From CAZESS01 sp964414415 (GTDB lineage: Archaea > Thermoplasmatota > E2 > UBA202 > DSCA01), in assembly GCA_964414415.1 (NCBI GenBank), contig CAYPWJ010000003.1:55521-119520 (forward strand): a stretch of 64,000 bases of DNA. The letters run 5' to 3'. Shown here piece by piece: positions 9,487-17,309 of this stretch. Numbering within the stretch: the first letter of the stretch is position 1; each line of letters opens with the position of its first letter. The notes under the pieces are model-generated. The model saw nothing but the letters and a program-made list of their open reading frames with translations, did no database searches and was not told where the DNA came from. Both the position numbers and the translations under genes were made by a program.

Positions 9487-9746
9487 AAGAGGCGGCCGAC
9501 TTTTTCGACCTCTATCTGGGCGACGCCGTCGACGCTGGAGAGCGTGTCGACGAGGTCGTCGGGGCTCTCGTCTCCGGTGACGAGGTCGAGCATGACTGCC
9601 TTGAGGCCAAACGCGACGGGGGCGATGTCCGTCCCCTGGACCTTTGCGGTGTCCGGCACCGCCTCCACGACGCGTTCCTTGAGCGATTCGAGGTCCACCT
9701 CGGTACCGGTGGGCATGACTTTCAGGGTGATTCCGACGTCTCCCAT
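9483..9746 (-). CDS. ef1b: Elongation factor aEF1B (EF-1 beta, nucleotide exchange factor)
   Basis: 87 aa, the usual size for the archaeal exchange factor that reloads aEF1A with GTP. The sequence (ITLKVMPTGTEVD, APVAFGLKAVM, VDTLSSVDGVAQIEVEKVGR) matches the family across its length. The ATG at 9746 is chosen over the upstream in-frame ATG at 9785 because the product then begins MGDVGITLKV like homologues, and because 9785 lies inside the upstream zinc-ribbon gene. The two genes are 8 bp apart and surely form one operon, a known archaeal pairing. Confidence 0.93.
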   Translation of the reverse strand: MGDVGITLKVMPTGTEVDLESLKERVVEAVPDTAKVQGTDIAPVAFGLKAVMLDLVTGDESPDDLVDTLSSVDGVAQIEVEKVGRLF

Positions 9747-9754
9747 GGTGTCAC

Positions 9755-9940
9755 CTATGGCCCCCGGAATCCGCACTCGGGGCATTCATAGGTGGCGGCT
9801 CGTTCCCGGCATGTGCTGCATCGGTTGATGGTGGCCCCGCATTCGGGGCAGGGAAACGCCACGCTTCCTCGTTCGACCAGTCCGCGTCCACATGAGACGC
9901 ATCTTCCTTCTCGCATGAGACGGGTATGTCGCTCCGTCAT
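9755..9940 (-). CDS. Small zinc-ribbon protein (HVO_2753-like)
   Basis: 61 aa with four CxxC-type knuckles: CVSCG, CPECG, CSTCRE and CPECGFRG. This is the pattern of the small archaeal zinc-finger proteins that sit directly upstream of EF-1 beta. Homologues bind two zinc ions. A role linked to translation is inferred from the conserved pairing; the biochemical function is not known. A TATA-like region (catttaaag on this strand) lies just before the start, so the transcript is probably leaderless. Confidence 0.9.
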   Translation of the reverse strand: MTERHTRLMREGRCVSCGRGLVERGSVAFPCPECGATINRCSTCRERAATYECPECGFRGP

Positions 9941-10058
9941 TTAAAGTTTACCGCCACGCTGCCCCCGGGAGACGCTCCATGCTGTCTCCGGCGCTGTCAT
10001 GGAATCCGTCATTCCCCGTTGATATCTCATGGACCGCCTGGTGCCCCGTGCCAAAAAC

Positions 10059-10065
10059 TATAAAT
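10059..10065 (+). promoter_or_regulatory. TATA box of the PaaK-like gene
   Basis: The heptamer TATAAAT is the best match to an archaeal TATA box in this spacer. It sits about 30 nt before the ATG at 10092, which predicts a leaderless or nearly leaderless transcript and decides that start over the in-frame ATGs at 10029 and 10068. Confidence 0.6.
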
Positions 10066-10091
10066 CGATGGGGATATTGCACAACAGCACT

Positions 10092-11471
10092 ATGAATCCG
10101 TTCCTCAACCCGTTCTTTCTGCTCCGGGTTGCGAAGGGCTACCTCACCGACGTCGACCGGGTGTGGAACCTGTCGCCGGGGCAGCTGCAGCGGTACCGGG
10201 ACAGGGCCCTGTGTCGCATGGTGCGCTACGCCTACGAGGTCCCGGTCTACCGGGAGAAATACCGCGAGGCTGGCGTCCATCCCGACGACGTCTCAGGCGT
10301 CGAAGACATCAAGAAACTGCCGTATATCACCAAGGACGACCTCCGGCGGCATTTTCCCGACGGCATCGTCCATCCGCGTTTCAACACGGACAACGCGCAC
10401 GTTGTCAGCACCTCGGGCTCGACGGGGCAGCCTGTCTCGCTGTATACCGACGTCTACACCGTCATCAAGGCCCTGTTTGGCTTCATCCGCGAGCTCCGTG
10501 AATACGGCGTCGACTGGCGCCGCACACGGATGAGCGTCATCGTCGACCTGACGCCGGAGAGCGCCGAGGAGGCATATCTGAGCAGGACGGTGATGCCCTA
10601 TCTGGGGAAGCTGTTCTCGTTTGACAACATGCAGATTTTGCATGTCGGGGACTCGCCCGACCAGCTGCTGCATCGCATCAACGACTTCCAGCCGGAGTTC
10701 CTCGGCGGCTATCCGGGTGTCCTGCGTGCGCTCGCCGTCCGGAAGCGCAAGGGCCACGGCGACAACATCTCCCCGCGCGTGATGTCCTCGTCCGGTGCGG
10801 TGCTGGACGACTACACCAAGCGGTACATCGAGGAGACGTTCGACGCGCCTATCTACGACGTCTACGGCTCGACGGAGGCAGGCCCGGCGGCGTTTGAATG
10901 CCGCGAGGGCAACTATCATATTCACTCCGACCTTGTCCATCTCGAGTTTCTCGACGATGACGGGAACGACGTCGAGGCCGGGCAGCCGGGCCACGTCGTG
11001 GTCACAAAGCTCTACGGCCGCGGGACGCCCGTCATCCGGTACACGGGCATGAAGGACTACATCATCCCCCGTGACGACAGGTGTGACTGCGGCATCCAGA
11101 CGCCGCTGCTCGGCATCGTCGGTGGACGCAAGGTCGACTCCATCGTGCTGGAGGGAGACAAGATCATTCCGCCGTCGGCCATCACCGGCGTCCCGGGCAA
11201 GGTCATGCATCAGCTCGACACGGACAAGATCCAGCAGTTCCAGATCATCCAGAAAGAGATGGACCACATCGAGATCCACATCGTCATCGACGAGCGCCTG
11301 CGCGACGTCGGCCCATCGGTGGAGGCCATTTTTGACGAGCTCAAGCGGCGCTACGACCGGATATTCGGCGACGGCGTCGAGGTCGCGGTGAAAGAGGTCG
11401 GCCACATCAGGCAGAGCGGCCAGGTGGACACGCCGCCGCATGTCGTCATCTCGGACGTCCCGATGGAGTAG
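10092..11471 (+). CDS. Phenylacetate-CoA ligase-like adenylate-forming enzyme
   Basis: 459 aa. It belongs to the PaaK / coenzyme F390 synthetase branch of adenylate-forming enzymes. Visible motifs are the AMP-binding loop STSGSTGQPVSLY near residue 100, YGSTEAGPAAFEC near 258, the acidic TGMKDY segment near 318, and a Cys-rich stretch (DDRCDCG) near 330. It probably activates a carboxylate as acyl-AMP for thioester formation. Several paralogues of this class occur in peptide-using archaea for aryl acids from amino acids; the substrate cannot be read from sequence. The start is set by the TATA box at 10059. Confidence 0.85.
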   Translation: MNPFLNPFFLLRVAKGYLTDVDRVWNLSPGQLQRYRDRALCRMVRYAYEVPVYREKYREAGVHPDDVSGVEDIKKLPYITKDDLRRHFPDGIVHPRFNTDNAHVVSTSGSTGQPVSLYTDVYTVIKALFGFIRELREYGVDWRRTRMSVIVDLTPESAEEAYLSRTVMPYLGKLFSFDNMQILHVGDSPDQLLHRINDFQPEFLGGYPGVLRALAVRKRKGHGDNISPRVMSSSGAVLDDYTKRYIEETFDAPIYDVYGSTEAGPAAFECREGNYHIHSDLVHLEFLDDDGNDVEAGQPGHVVVTKLYGRGTPVIRYTGMKDYIIPRDDRCDCGIQTPLLGIVGGRKVDSIVLEGDKIIPPSAITGVPGKVMHQLDTDKIQQFQIIQKEMDHIEIHIVIDERLRDVGPSVEAIFDELKRRYDRIFGDGVEVAVKEVGHIRQSGQVDTPPHVVISDVPME

Positions 11472-11511
11472 CCGGCGCAGCTGTTTTATAGCGTCTGTCT
11501 GTTACCGCGGT

Positions 11512-12159
11512 ATGAAAGCGCTGGCGCTGGCGGTGACGCTGCTCGTCGCGCTGCCCGTCCCGCTCTTCGCGGCGCCGCAGCCCGCCGGGGAGGACGTGGT
11601 GCTGGTCACCGGGTTCGCGCCCTTCGGCCGGTGGGACAGCAACCCCTCCGGTGAGATAGCCCTCGCGCTGAACGGCACCACGGTTGACGGCGCCCGCGTC
11701 GTCGGCGTGGTGCTCCCCGTCGCCTTCAACGCCTCCTACATCCGGATGCAGGCGGCCATCGAGCGACACGACCCGGCGGCGGTCATCGCCCTCGGCCTGG
11801 ATGGCAGCGCGTGTTCGATCCAGGTGGAATGCATCGCGGTTAACCTGCAGCATCCCTCGCCCTGGCAGCTCTCCCGTGTCAACGCCTCCGGCTCCGTGCT
11901 CCGCCGCTCGTCGCTGCCAGCCCGGGCCATCGCCGCCGCGATGCGCGGGGAGGGCGTCACGGCGCGCCGGTCATGGTTCGCCGGGCTCTACGTCTGCAAC
12001 GACGTGTTCTACCGGCTGCAGGGCCACGCCGGACGCCACGAGGTGCAGGCGGGCTTCATCCACGTGCCGCCGACGCCGATGCAGGAGCCCTACGGGATGG
12101 AGATGGCGGCGATGCTACGAGGCATCCGCACCGCGGTCAACGTCACCATGGCGACATGA
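11512..12159 (+). CDS. pcp: Secreted pyroglutamyl-peptidase I (family C15)
   Basis: 215 aa with an N-terminal signal peptide (hydrophobic run ALAVTLLVALPVPLFAAP, cleavage near residue 20), followed by a C15 domain: TGFAPFGRWDSNPSGEIA near 31, the catalytic Glu in SIQVECIAVNL near 105, the catalytic Cys in YVCNDVFY near 161, and the His in GFIHVPPTP near 183. It removes N-terminal pyroglutamate from peptides. Classical archaeal and bacterial Pcp are cytosolic, so an exported form is unusual and fits extracellular peptide use. A TATA-like box (gttttata) lies 25-30 nt before the ATG. Confidence 0.88.
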   Translation: MKALALAVTLLVALPVPLFAAPQPAGEDVVLVTGFAPFGRWDSNPSGEIALALNGTTVDGARVVGVVLPVAFNASYIRMQAAIERHDPAAVIALGLDGSACSIQVECIAVNLQHPSPWQLSRVNASGSVLRRSSLPARAIAAAMRGEGVTARRSWFAGLYVCNDVFYRLQGHAGRHEVQAGFIHVPPTPMQEPYGMEMAAMLRGIRTAVNVTMAT

Positions 12160-12188
12160 TTTTTTATGCCATGGCTCGTTGCGGCTCC

Positions 12189-12479
12189 ATGAAATGCGGC
12201 GTGGCATTCATCCGCGCCGTCGGCATGTACGGCAGCAGGAACGACACCAGGCGGCAGCTGGAGCGCTGCCTCAGGGACATCGAGGACGACGGGAACGACG
12301 CCTCGGCGGGCCAGCGCATCGAGCGGCAGCTGGAGGAATGCTTCAACGAGCCATTCTCGGTGACGACGAGGAGCATCCAGAGGGTCAGGCGCATGGCATC
12401 GATAGAGATGAAATCTCTATCTTTAAATATGAGGTGGCCATTAGCAGACCCGTCGAGGGAGTCACATGATACGGATTGA
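12189..12479 (+). CDS. Short, apparently truncated DUF1697-like protein
   Basis: 96 codons opening MKCGVAFIRAVGMYGSRND, which recalls the first strand of DUF1697 proteins. The later segment RIERQLEECFNEPFSVTTRS resembles their second helix and strand. The normal family is near 170-180 aa, so the central SGNVVF-like strand and the C-terminal half seem to be missing. The frame overlaps the ferredoxin gene by 14 bp and its last residues look random. A TATA-like box (gattttttat) lies ~25 nt before the ATG, so it may still be transcribed. It may be a gene remnant; the assignment is tentative. Confidence 0.4.
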   Translation: MKCGVAFIRAVGMYGSRNDTRRQLERCLRDIEDDGNDASAGQRIERQLEECFNEPFSVTTRSIQRVRRMASIEMKSLSLNMRWPLADPSRESHDTD

Positions 12480-12636
12480 CCGTGAGCGCTGTCTGCACTG
12501 CGGCGGCTGCGTCGGCCTCTGCCCGGTGGACGCGCTCACCCTGTACGGCGAACGGCTGGAGGCGTCGGAGGCGTGCACCGAGTGCATGATTTGCGTTACG
12601 TTTTGCCCGGTCGAGGCGCTGGAGGCGCCACAATGA
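12466..12636 (+). CDS. Small ferredoxin, two 4Fe-4S clusters
   Basis: 56 aa, starting MIRIDRERCLHCGGC. There are two CxxCxxCxxxCP motifs: CLHCGGCVGLCP (residues 9-20) and CTECMICVTFCP (37-48), so it should hold two 4Fe-4S clusters. Its TGA stop overlaps the ATG of the geranylgeranyl reductase gene (ATGA), showing translational coupling. It is therefore the likely electron donor for saturation of lipid side chains. A TATA-like box (tctttaaatat) lies ~40 nt upstream. Confidence 0.92.
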   Translation: MIRIDRERCLHCGGCVGLCPVDALTLYGERLEASEACTECMICVTFCPVEALEAPQ

Positions 12637-13805
12637 AGAGCGATGTCCTGGTCGTCGGCGCCGGACCGGCGGGCAGCGTCGCCGCCATGGAGTTCGCCCG
12701 CCGCGGCTTCGACACGCTGCTCGTGGAAAAAAAGCAGGAGATCGGACCGCCGAAGCGCTGCGCCGAGGGCGTCTCCCAGAACGGTCTCGAGACGGTCGAC
12801 GTCGACGTCGACATGGACGTCCACCGGCGCATCGAGGGCGCCTCGCTGTACGCGCCGTCGGGCAAACGCGTCGATATGAAGGGCGGCGACATGTTCGGCT
12901 ACGTGCTGGAGCGCAAGGTCTTCGAGAAGCAGCTTGCCGCTCGGGCTATCGATGCAGGTGCCACCTGCATGGTGGACACGCAGGCCCTGGGCATGCACCG
13001 GAGCGGCGACCGCTGGCGCGTCCATCTGCGTGGTCTCGAAGGCGAGCGTGACGTCGCGGCGCGGCTGGTCGTCGGGGCGGACGGCGTCGAGTCCAAGGTC
13101 GGCCGGTGGGCCGGCTTCCAGAGCGTCAACCGCCTGACCGACTACCACTCGGGAATCCAGTACGAGATGGCCGGGGTGGACGTCGACAGCCGGCACATCC
13201 ATCTGTTCTTCGGCACCGAGGTCGCGCCGCTGGGCTACGCCTGGATTTTCCCGAAGCGGTTCTCGGCCAACGTCGGTCTCGGCATCCTGGAGCGGAAGGC
13301 CGCAATGAGCGCCCATGGCTACCTCCGGCGGTTCATCGACAGCCATCCGGACATCTTCGCCGGGGCGAGCCCCATCGAGATAAACGCGGGCGGCGTTCCC
13401 GTCAATCATTTCACCGAGATGGTCGGCGCCGGCGTCATGCTCGTCGGTGACGCGGCGCAGCTCGTCAACCCCATCCACGGTGGCGGTATCATCAGGGCGA
13501 TGCATTCCTCGCAGCTGGCGGCCGAGGTCGCTGAGCCGGCGCTCACTGACGGCGACCTGTCGACGCGCCGCCTGCAGGAATACGTGCATCGATGGGACGA
13601 GGCCTACGAGGAGAAGACGGCGAAGCTGCTGAAGCTCCGCAGGTTCCTCGAGAAGCTGGAGGACAAGGACTTCGAGCTGCTGGCGGACATCCTGGAGGGC
13701 GAGGACATCTACGAGCTGAGCCAGGCCCGCATCTCGTTTTTCATCAAGAAGCTGCTGAAGCGCCCGTCGCTGCTCGGCCTCGCCAGGAAATATCTGACGG
13801 AGTGA
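12633..13805 (+). CDS. Geranylgeranyl reductase family flavoprotein
   Basis: 390 aa. FAD-binding Rossmann motif VVGAGPAGSVAAMEFARRG is at residues 6-24, with the conserved KRCAEGVS loop near 45, VGADGVES near 148 and the second FAD motif LVGDAAQLVNPIHGGGI near 270. Archaeal members hydrogenate the double bonds of geranylgeranyl chains in digeranylgeranylglyceryl lipids. Coupling to the ferredoxin just upstream supplies the electron donor, as in other archaea. The protein ends with an amphipathic helical stretch (FFIKKLLKRPSLLGLARKY) that may touch the membrane. Confidence 0.93.
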   Translation: MKSDVLVVGAGPAGSVAAMEFARRGFDTLLVEKKQEIGPPKRCAEGVSQNGLETVDVDVDMDVHRRIEGASLYAPSGKRVDMKGGDMFGYVLERKVFEKQLAARAIDAGATCMVDTQALGMHRSGDRWRVHLRGLEGERDVAARLVVGADGVESKVGRWAGFQSVNRLTDYHSGIQYEMAGVDVDSRHIHLFFGTEVAPLGYAWIFPKRFSANVGLGILERKAAMSAHGYLRRFIDSHPDIFAGASPIEINAGGVPVNHFTEMVGAGVMLVGDAAQLVNPIHGGGIIRAMHSSQLAAEVAEPALTDGDLSTRRLQEYVHRWDEAYEEKTAKLLKLRRFLEKLEDKDFELLADILEGEDIYELSQARISFFIKKLLKRPSLLGLARKYLTE

Positions 13806-13901
13806 CCGTGTCAGCGGGAGAGACCGATGGGCGCTGTCAACATCCGCGAGAGCGACCAGTAATTTGAAATAACGACGCTGGATATGCAGCGTGGAGGCAC
13901 C

Positions 13902-15134
13902 ATGAACAGCGACATTTTGAAACTCGTGATGTGTCTGGCGGTGGCGGCGCTTCTCGTTCCCCTGCAGGGCGTATCCAGCGGCGGCCGGTCCGTCGTCTGG
14001 CATGACGCCGCTGCACAGCACGATGAACGGCACGTGAGGCAGCCGTACGTCTGGGATGCCATTGCTCCCGGCGAGGCCGTCACCGTGCCGGGTGACCCGC
14101 CGGATCGCTGGGACTGGCGGAACGTGAGCGGCGACGACTGGACGACGCCTGTGAAGGACCAGCTGCAGGATACCTGTGGCTCCTGCTGGGCGTTCGGGGC
14201 GCTCGGCGGCCTGGAGGCCATGGTCAAGATATGGCATGACGATTCCGGGATGCAGGTTGACCTGTCGGAGCAGTACATGCTGTCCTGCTCGCCCGGCGAC
14301 TGCGACGGCTGGTACTGGTTCAGCACGCTCAACTGGGTACAGCATCACGGCGCCATCCCCGAGGCGTGTCTGCCCTACGAGGCCGACGACACCGTTCCCT
14401 GTGACGCGAAATGCGACGGCTGGCGTGGGCAGCTGGTGGGCATCGAGCGCTACCACCACGTGGCTTCGGACCCGACGTCGATCCAGAATGCCCTCGTGAC
14501 ATACGGGCCGCTTCCCGCGAGCATGGACGTCTACGCTGACTTCTACCCCGACTATGACGGCGGGGTCTACGTGCAGCAGTCCGACGAGTTCGTCTTCGGG
14601 CACTGCGTGACCATCGTCGGCTACGACGACACCTGGGGCAGCCAGGACGAAGGCTACTGGATCGTCAAGAACAGCTGGGGAACCGAGTGGGGCGAGGACG
14701 GCTGGTTCAGGATCGCCTACGGTGAATGCGACATCCAGCAGAGCGCCTACTACTACGAGGGGCCCAACTATCCACCGGAGCAGCCGGGGCAGCCCGAGGG
14801 TGCAACCCGGGGGAAGCCAGGGGAGACCTACACCTATACCGCGGTGACAAGCGACGTGGATGGCGACGACATCCGCTACACCTTTGAATGGGGCGACGGC
14901 AACACCACCCGGACGGACTACGTTTCATCGTCGACCGAGGTCTCGGTCAACTACAGCTGGGCGGAAAAAGGCGCCTACAACGTCCGCGTCAGGGCAGAGG
15001 ACCGCCACGGCCTGGACGGCAACTGGTCGACACCGCTGCCGGTCAGCATGCCGAAGCAGCACCCGGCTCCCGCGTTGCTCCAGCAGCTTCACAGCTGGCT
15101 GATGCAGGTGCTCCGCTGGCTGACGTTACCGTAG
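13902..15134 (+). CDS. Secreted papain-family (C1A) cysteine protease with Ig/PKD-like domain
   Basis: 410 aa. Signal peptide at the N-terminus (LVMCLAVAALLVPLQGVSS). The C1A domain shows the oxyanion Gln and catalytic Cys in KDQLQDTCGSCWAF near residue 95, the catalytic His in FGHCVTIVGYDD near 242, and Asn in YWIVKNSWGTEWGEDG near 262. A PKD-like domain follows (YTFEWGDGNTTRTDY, YSWAEKGAYNVRVRAED) and then a short amphipathic tail. It probably degrades extracellular protein. The ATG at 13902 has GGAGG 4 nt upstream; an in-frame ATG at 13884 is possible. A paralogue lies at 22426-23889. The stop overlaps the convergent fibrillarin gene by 9 bp. Confidence 0.92.
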   Translation: MNSDILKLVMCLAVAALLVPLQGVSSGGRSVVWHDAAAQHDERHVRQPYVWDAIAPGEAVTVPGDPPDRWDWRNVSGDDWTTPVKDQLQDTCGSCWAFGALGGLEAMVKIWHDDSGMQVDLSEQYMLSCSPGDCDGWYWFSTLNWVQHHGAIPEACLPYEADDTVPCDAKCDGWRGQLVGIERYHHVASDPTSIQNALVTYGPLPASMDVYADFYPDYDGGVYVQQSDEFVFGHCVTIVGYDDTWGSQDEGYWIVKNSWGTEWGEDGWFRIAYGECDIQQSAYYYEGPNYPPEQPGQPEGATRGKPGETYTYTAVTSDVDGDDIRYTFEWGDGNTTRTDYVSSSTEVSVNYSWAEKGAYNVRVRAEDRHGLDGNWSTPLPVSMPKQHPAPALLQQLHSWLMQVLRWLTLP

Positions 15135-15791
15135 CGAGGCACCGCTGCCGTCGACGAGTACCGCCATGTGGTCCCGGGAGTAGGGAGAGAGCGTCACCGC
15201 CTGCAGGATGGGATAGCGCTCCTTGATGCTGCGCTGCACCCTCCGGAAGACGTTTTTCGGTCGGGCGGCGACGTCGATGCTCCGTGCTTTCACCATGAGC
15301 ATCCCCCGGAGCGGGGAAAAAAATGACATGTTTTTCAGGAATATGTCGACCTGGTCCTGCTGTGAAATGTCCTGATACACGAGGTCGGAGCTGCCGGCGA
15401 CGTAATGCCCATACTGGCGGGGTCGCCGGGCGTCGCCAAGGACGGGGACGACGTTGTCTCGTTGCCGGCAGAGCTGCACCAGCTTGCGCATCGCTCGCTC
15501 TGACTTTTCGACCGCATATACGACACCGGGGGTGACGATGTCCGAGACGTGGGAGACCGTGGTGCCAGTTGCCGCCCCGAGGTACAGGACCGTGCTGCCC
15601 CGCCGGAGCGGCAGCACCTCGAGCCCGTTCTGTATCGCCGCGGCCAGCTTGCTCTTGTAGGGGCTCCATGAGCGGTATTCCATGCCGTCTATCGAGCGGC
15701 GCGGCTCGCCGTATACCGCCACGCCGGGCGTCAGGTTGCTGGTGTACAGCCGACCCTCGTGCCGGTACACACCAGGGTGGAGCTGCTCCAT
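15126..15791 (-). CDS. flpA: Fibrillarin-like rRNA/tRNA 2'-O-methyltransferase
   Basis: 221 aa, the archaeal fibrillarin size. It is the SAM-dependent methyltransferase of C/D-box small RNPs. Motifs: VYGEPRRSIDGMEYRSW near residue 36, the SAM-binding VLYLGAATGTTVSHVSD near 70, VYAVEKSERAM near 91, and the K-D-K-E-type residues in VYQDISQQDQ and LMVKARSID. The start at 15791 (MEQLHPGVY) is 2 bp after the stop of the upstream flavoprotein gene, so the pair is co-transcribed. Its usual partner Nop5 is not in this window. Confidence 0.93.
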   Translation of the reverse strand: MEQLHPGVYRHEGRLYTSNLTPGVAVYGEPRRSIDGMEYRSWSPYKSKLAAAIQNGLEVLPLRRGSTVLYLGAATGTTVSHVSDIVTPGVVYAVEKSERAMRKLVQLCRQRDNVVPVLGDARRPRQYGHYVAGSSDLVYQDISQQDQVDIFLKNMSFFSPLRGMLMVKARSIDVAARPKNVFRRVQRSIKERYPILQAVTLSPYSRDHMAVLVDGSGASLR

Positions 15792-15793
15792 GG

Positions 15794-17074
15794 TCACCGC
15801 ACGCGGCGCTGAGCGACGTTGCACGCCACCGTCGAGGCGTCGAAGACCGGTGCCACCAGCGGGGCGTAGGCGGTCTCCACGTCTGCGACCTGTTCAAGCG
15901 TCAACGAGTGCTGGATGGCGACGGCGAAACGGTTGACGTGCTGCGCGGCTCCCGGCCCGACGGCCTGCGCGCCAACGAGGCGGCCGTCGTCGTCGGCGAG
16001 CACCTTCACCAGCAGCTTTTCTCCATCCATGTAATCGGGGAGGGTGCTGCCCGGGTATTTGCCGCTGACCGGCGAAAACGATAGCTCGTTGCTCGTCGGC
16101 CCCACCGCCGCGATTTCCAGGTCGAACAGCCTGGTGGTCCGGGCGTTGAGCAGCGGCGGCATCCTCGCGTCGCCGCCGACCGCATTCTGACCGGCGACGA
16201 CGGCCTGCCGCACGGCGGTGCTGCCCAGCCCGACGACCGCCGTGCCGCCCGTGACATCCCGGTACTGGGTGCAGTCACCGACCGCGTAGACATCCGGGAT
16301 GCTCGTCTGGCAGCGCTCGTCCACCTCGATGGCTTTGTCGGCGATGTCCTCGGCCAGCTCGACGTTCGGGCGGGTGCCCGTTGCGACGAGCACCAGGTCA
16401 GTGTCAAGGGTCTCCTCGGTGTCGTCGTGCTCTACGGTGACCTGCATCGGGCTGCCTGCCTCGATCGAGGTGACGGGGCTGTCGAAGTGAAAGGTGATGT
16501 CGTCCGGCATGCCGCGCTGCACGACGCGGGCGACGTCGTCGTCGAGCATGTTGAGCAGCAGGCTCGGCAGGAATTCGACGACGGTGACGTCGAGGCCCAG
16601 ATGATGGAGGGCCTCCGCCGCCTCCAGCCCGATGAGCCCGGCGCCGACCACGACGGCGTGGCTGCCCGCTGCGGCCTGCTCCTTGATTGCCGCTGCGTCG
16701 TCGAGCGTCCGGAGGAAAAACGTGTCGCCGCGTGGTTCAACCGGCGAAAACGGCGAGGCGCCCGTGGCGAGGATGAGCCGGTCGTAGGTCACGTCGCCGC
16801 CGTCGGTCTGCACGGCTTTGCCCTTGAAGTCGATGTTGGTCACCTCGGTGTCGAGGCGGAGGTCGATGTCCGCCGTGTTGAACCATTCCCGGCTGAACTC
16901 GATGGCGTCCTCGGGCGCGAGGTCGCCTGATACCACCCACGGCAGCGCGCACTTGGAGTACTGCGGGTATGGCCCCTTCTCGAGCATCACGATATCCGCC
17001 GTGCGGTCCTCCTTCCTGGCGAACTGTGCGGCCGTGGCGCCGGCGGCGCCGCAGCCAACGATAACGAGTTTCAT
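15794..17074 (-). CDS. FAD/NAD-linked oxidoreductase, NADH oxidase / CoA-disulfide reductase type
   Basis: 426 aa. FAD motif IVGCGAAGATAAQFAR is at residues 5-20; the redox-active single Cys is Cys42 in QYSKCALPW, the position typical of CoA-disulfide reductases and NADH oxidases/polysulfide reductases. The NAD motif VVGAGLIGLEAAEAL is near 144 and the second FAD motif VYAVGDCTQY near 265. The C-terminal dimerisation domain is present up to AYAPLVAPVFDA. The likely role is thiol/disulfide or oxygen/sulfur redox balance. A TATA-like box (acttaag) lies about 25 nt before the ATG, so the message is leaderless. Confidence 0.88.
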   Translation of the reverse strand: MKLVIVGCGAAGATAAQFARKEDRTADIVMLEKGPYPQYSKCALPWVVSGDLAPEDAIEFSREWFNTADIDLRLDTEVTNIDFKGKAVQTDGGDVTYDRLILATGASPFSPVEPRGDTFFLRTLDDAAAIKEQAAAGSHAVVVGAGLIGLEAAEALHHLGLDVTVVEFLPSLLLNMLDDDVARVVQRGMPDDITFHFDSPVTSIEAGSPMQVTVEHDDTEETLDTDLVLVATGTRPNVELAEDIADKAIEVDERCQTSIPDVYAVGDCTQYRDVTGGTAVVGLGSTAVRQAVVAGQNAVGGDARMPPLLNARTTRLFDLEIAAVGPTSNELSFSPVSGKYPGSTLPDYMDGEKLLVKVLADDDGRLVGAQAVGPGAAQHVNRFAVAIQHSLTLEQVADVETAYAPLVAPVFDASTVACNVAQRRVR

Positions 17075-17159
17075 GAGACTGGATAGCCCGGGCGCTTAAG
17101 TGTTTTTCGAGCGGCGTGCACAACAACCGTCATGGATGGAGCGCCGGGAGTGTTCCGGC

Positions 17160-17237
17160 AAAACGAGGGGGGAAGACCCAAAAAAAGAAAATCTGGGTGG
17201 TGGAGGCATAAACGCTACCGGTCTTCCCGATCCCCTC
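17160..17237 (-). ncRNA. Candidate structured small RNA
   Basis: On the minus strand a strong TATA box (17256-17268) is followed about 25 nt later by a sequence whose 5' end (GAGGGGATCGGGAAGACC, 17237-17220) pairs with its 3' end (GGTCTTCCCCCCTC, 17178-17165): 9 bp plus 5 bp around a 4-nt bulge. The RNA would end in CGTTTT, a terminator-like run. The interior holds TGCCTCCACCACCC and a U-rich stretch, with ACCCA able to pair with TGGGT as a second hairpin. No convincing reading frame lies in this spacer. It matches no RNA family I recognise. The prediction rests on promoter position and complementarity only. Confidence 0.5.
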
Positions 17238-17255
17238 AATGACCCATCCGGCAGG

Positions 17256-17268
17256 TTATTTATATATC
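17256..17268 (-). promoter_or_regulatory. TATA box of the candidate small RNA
   Basis: The minus-strand sequence gatatataaataa is among the best TATA matches in the window. No coding gene starts at the expected distance on either strand; on the minus strand the distance leads to the first base of the hairpin RNA. On the plus strand only a short spurious frame follows. Confidence 0.5.
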
Positions 17269-17309
17269 TGTCGGTTTTTCTGCCGTATGATGACACACTG
17301 CTTGCAGGC

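Noticed and set aside
12462..14603. 713-aa minus-strand frame
   Set aside because: Antisense to ferredoxin, GGR and the C1A protease; His/Val/Asp-rich with no domain.
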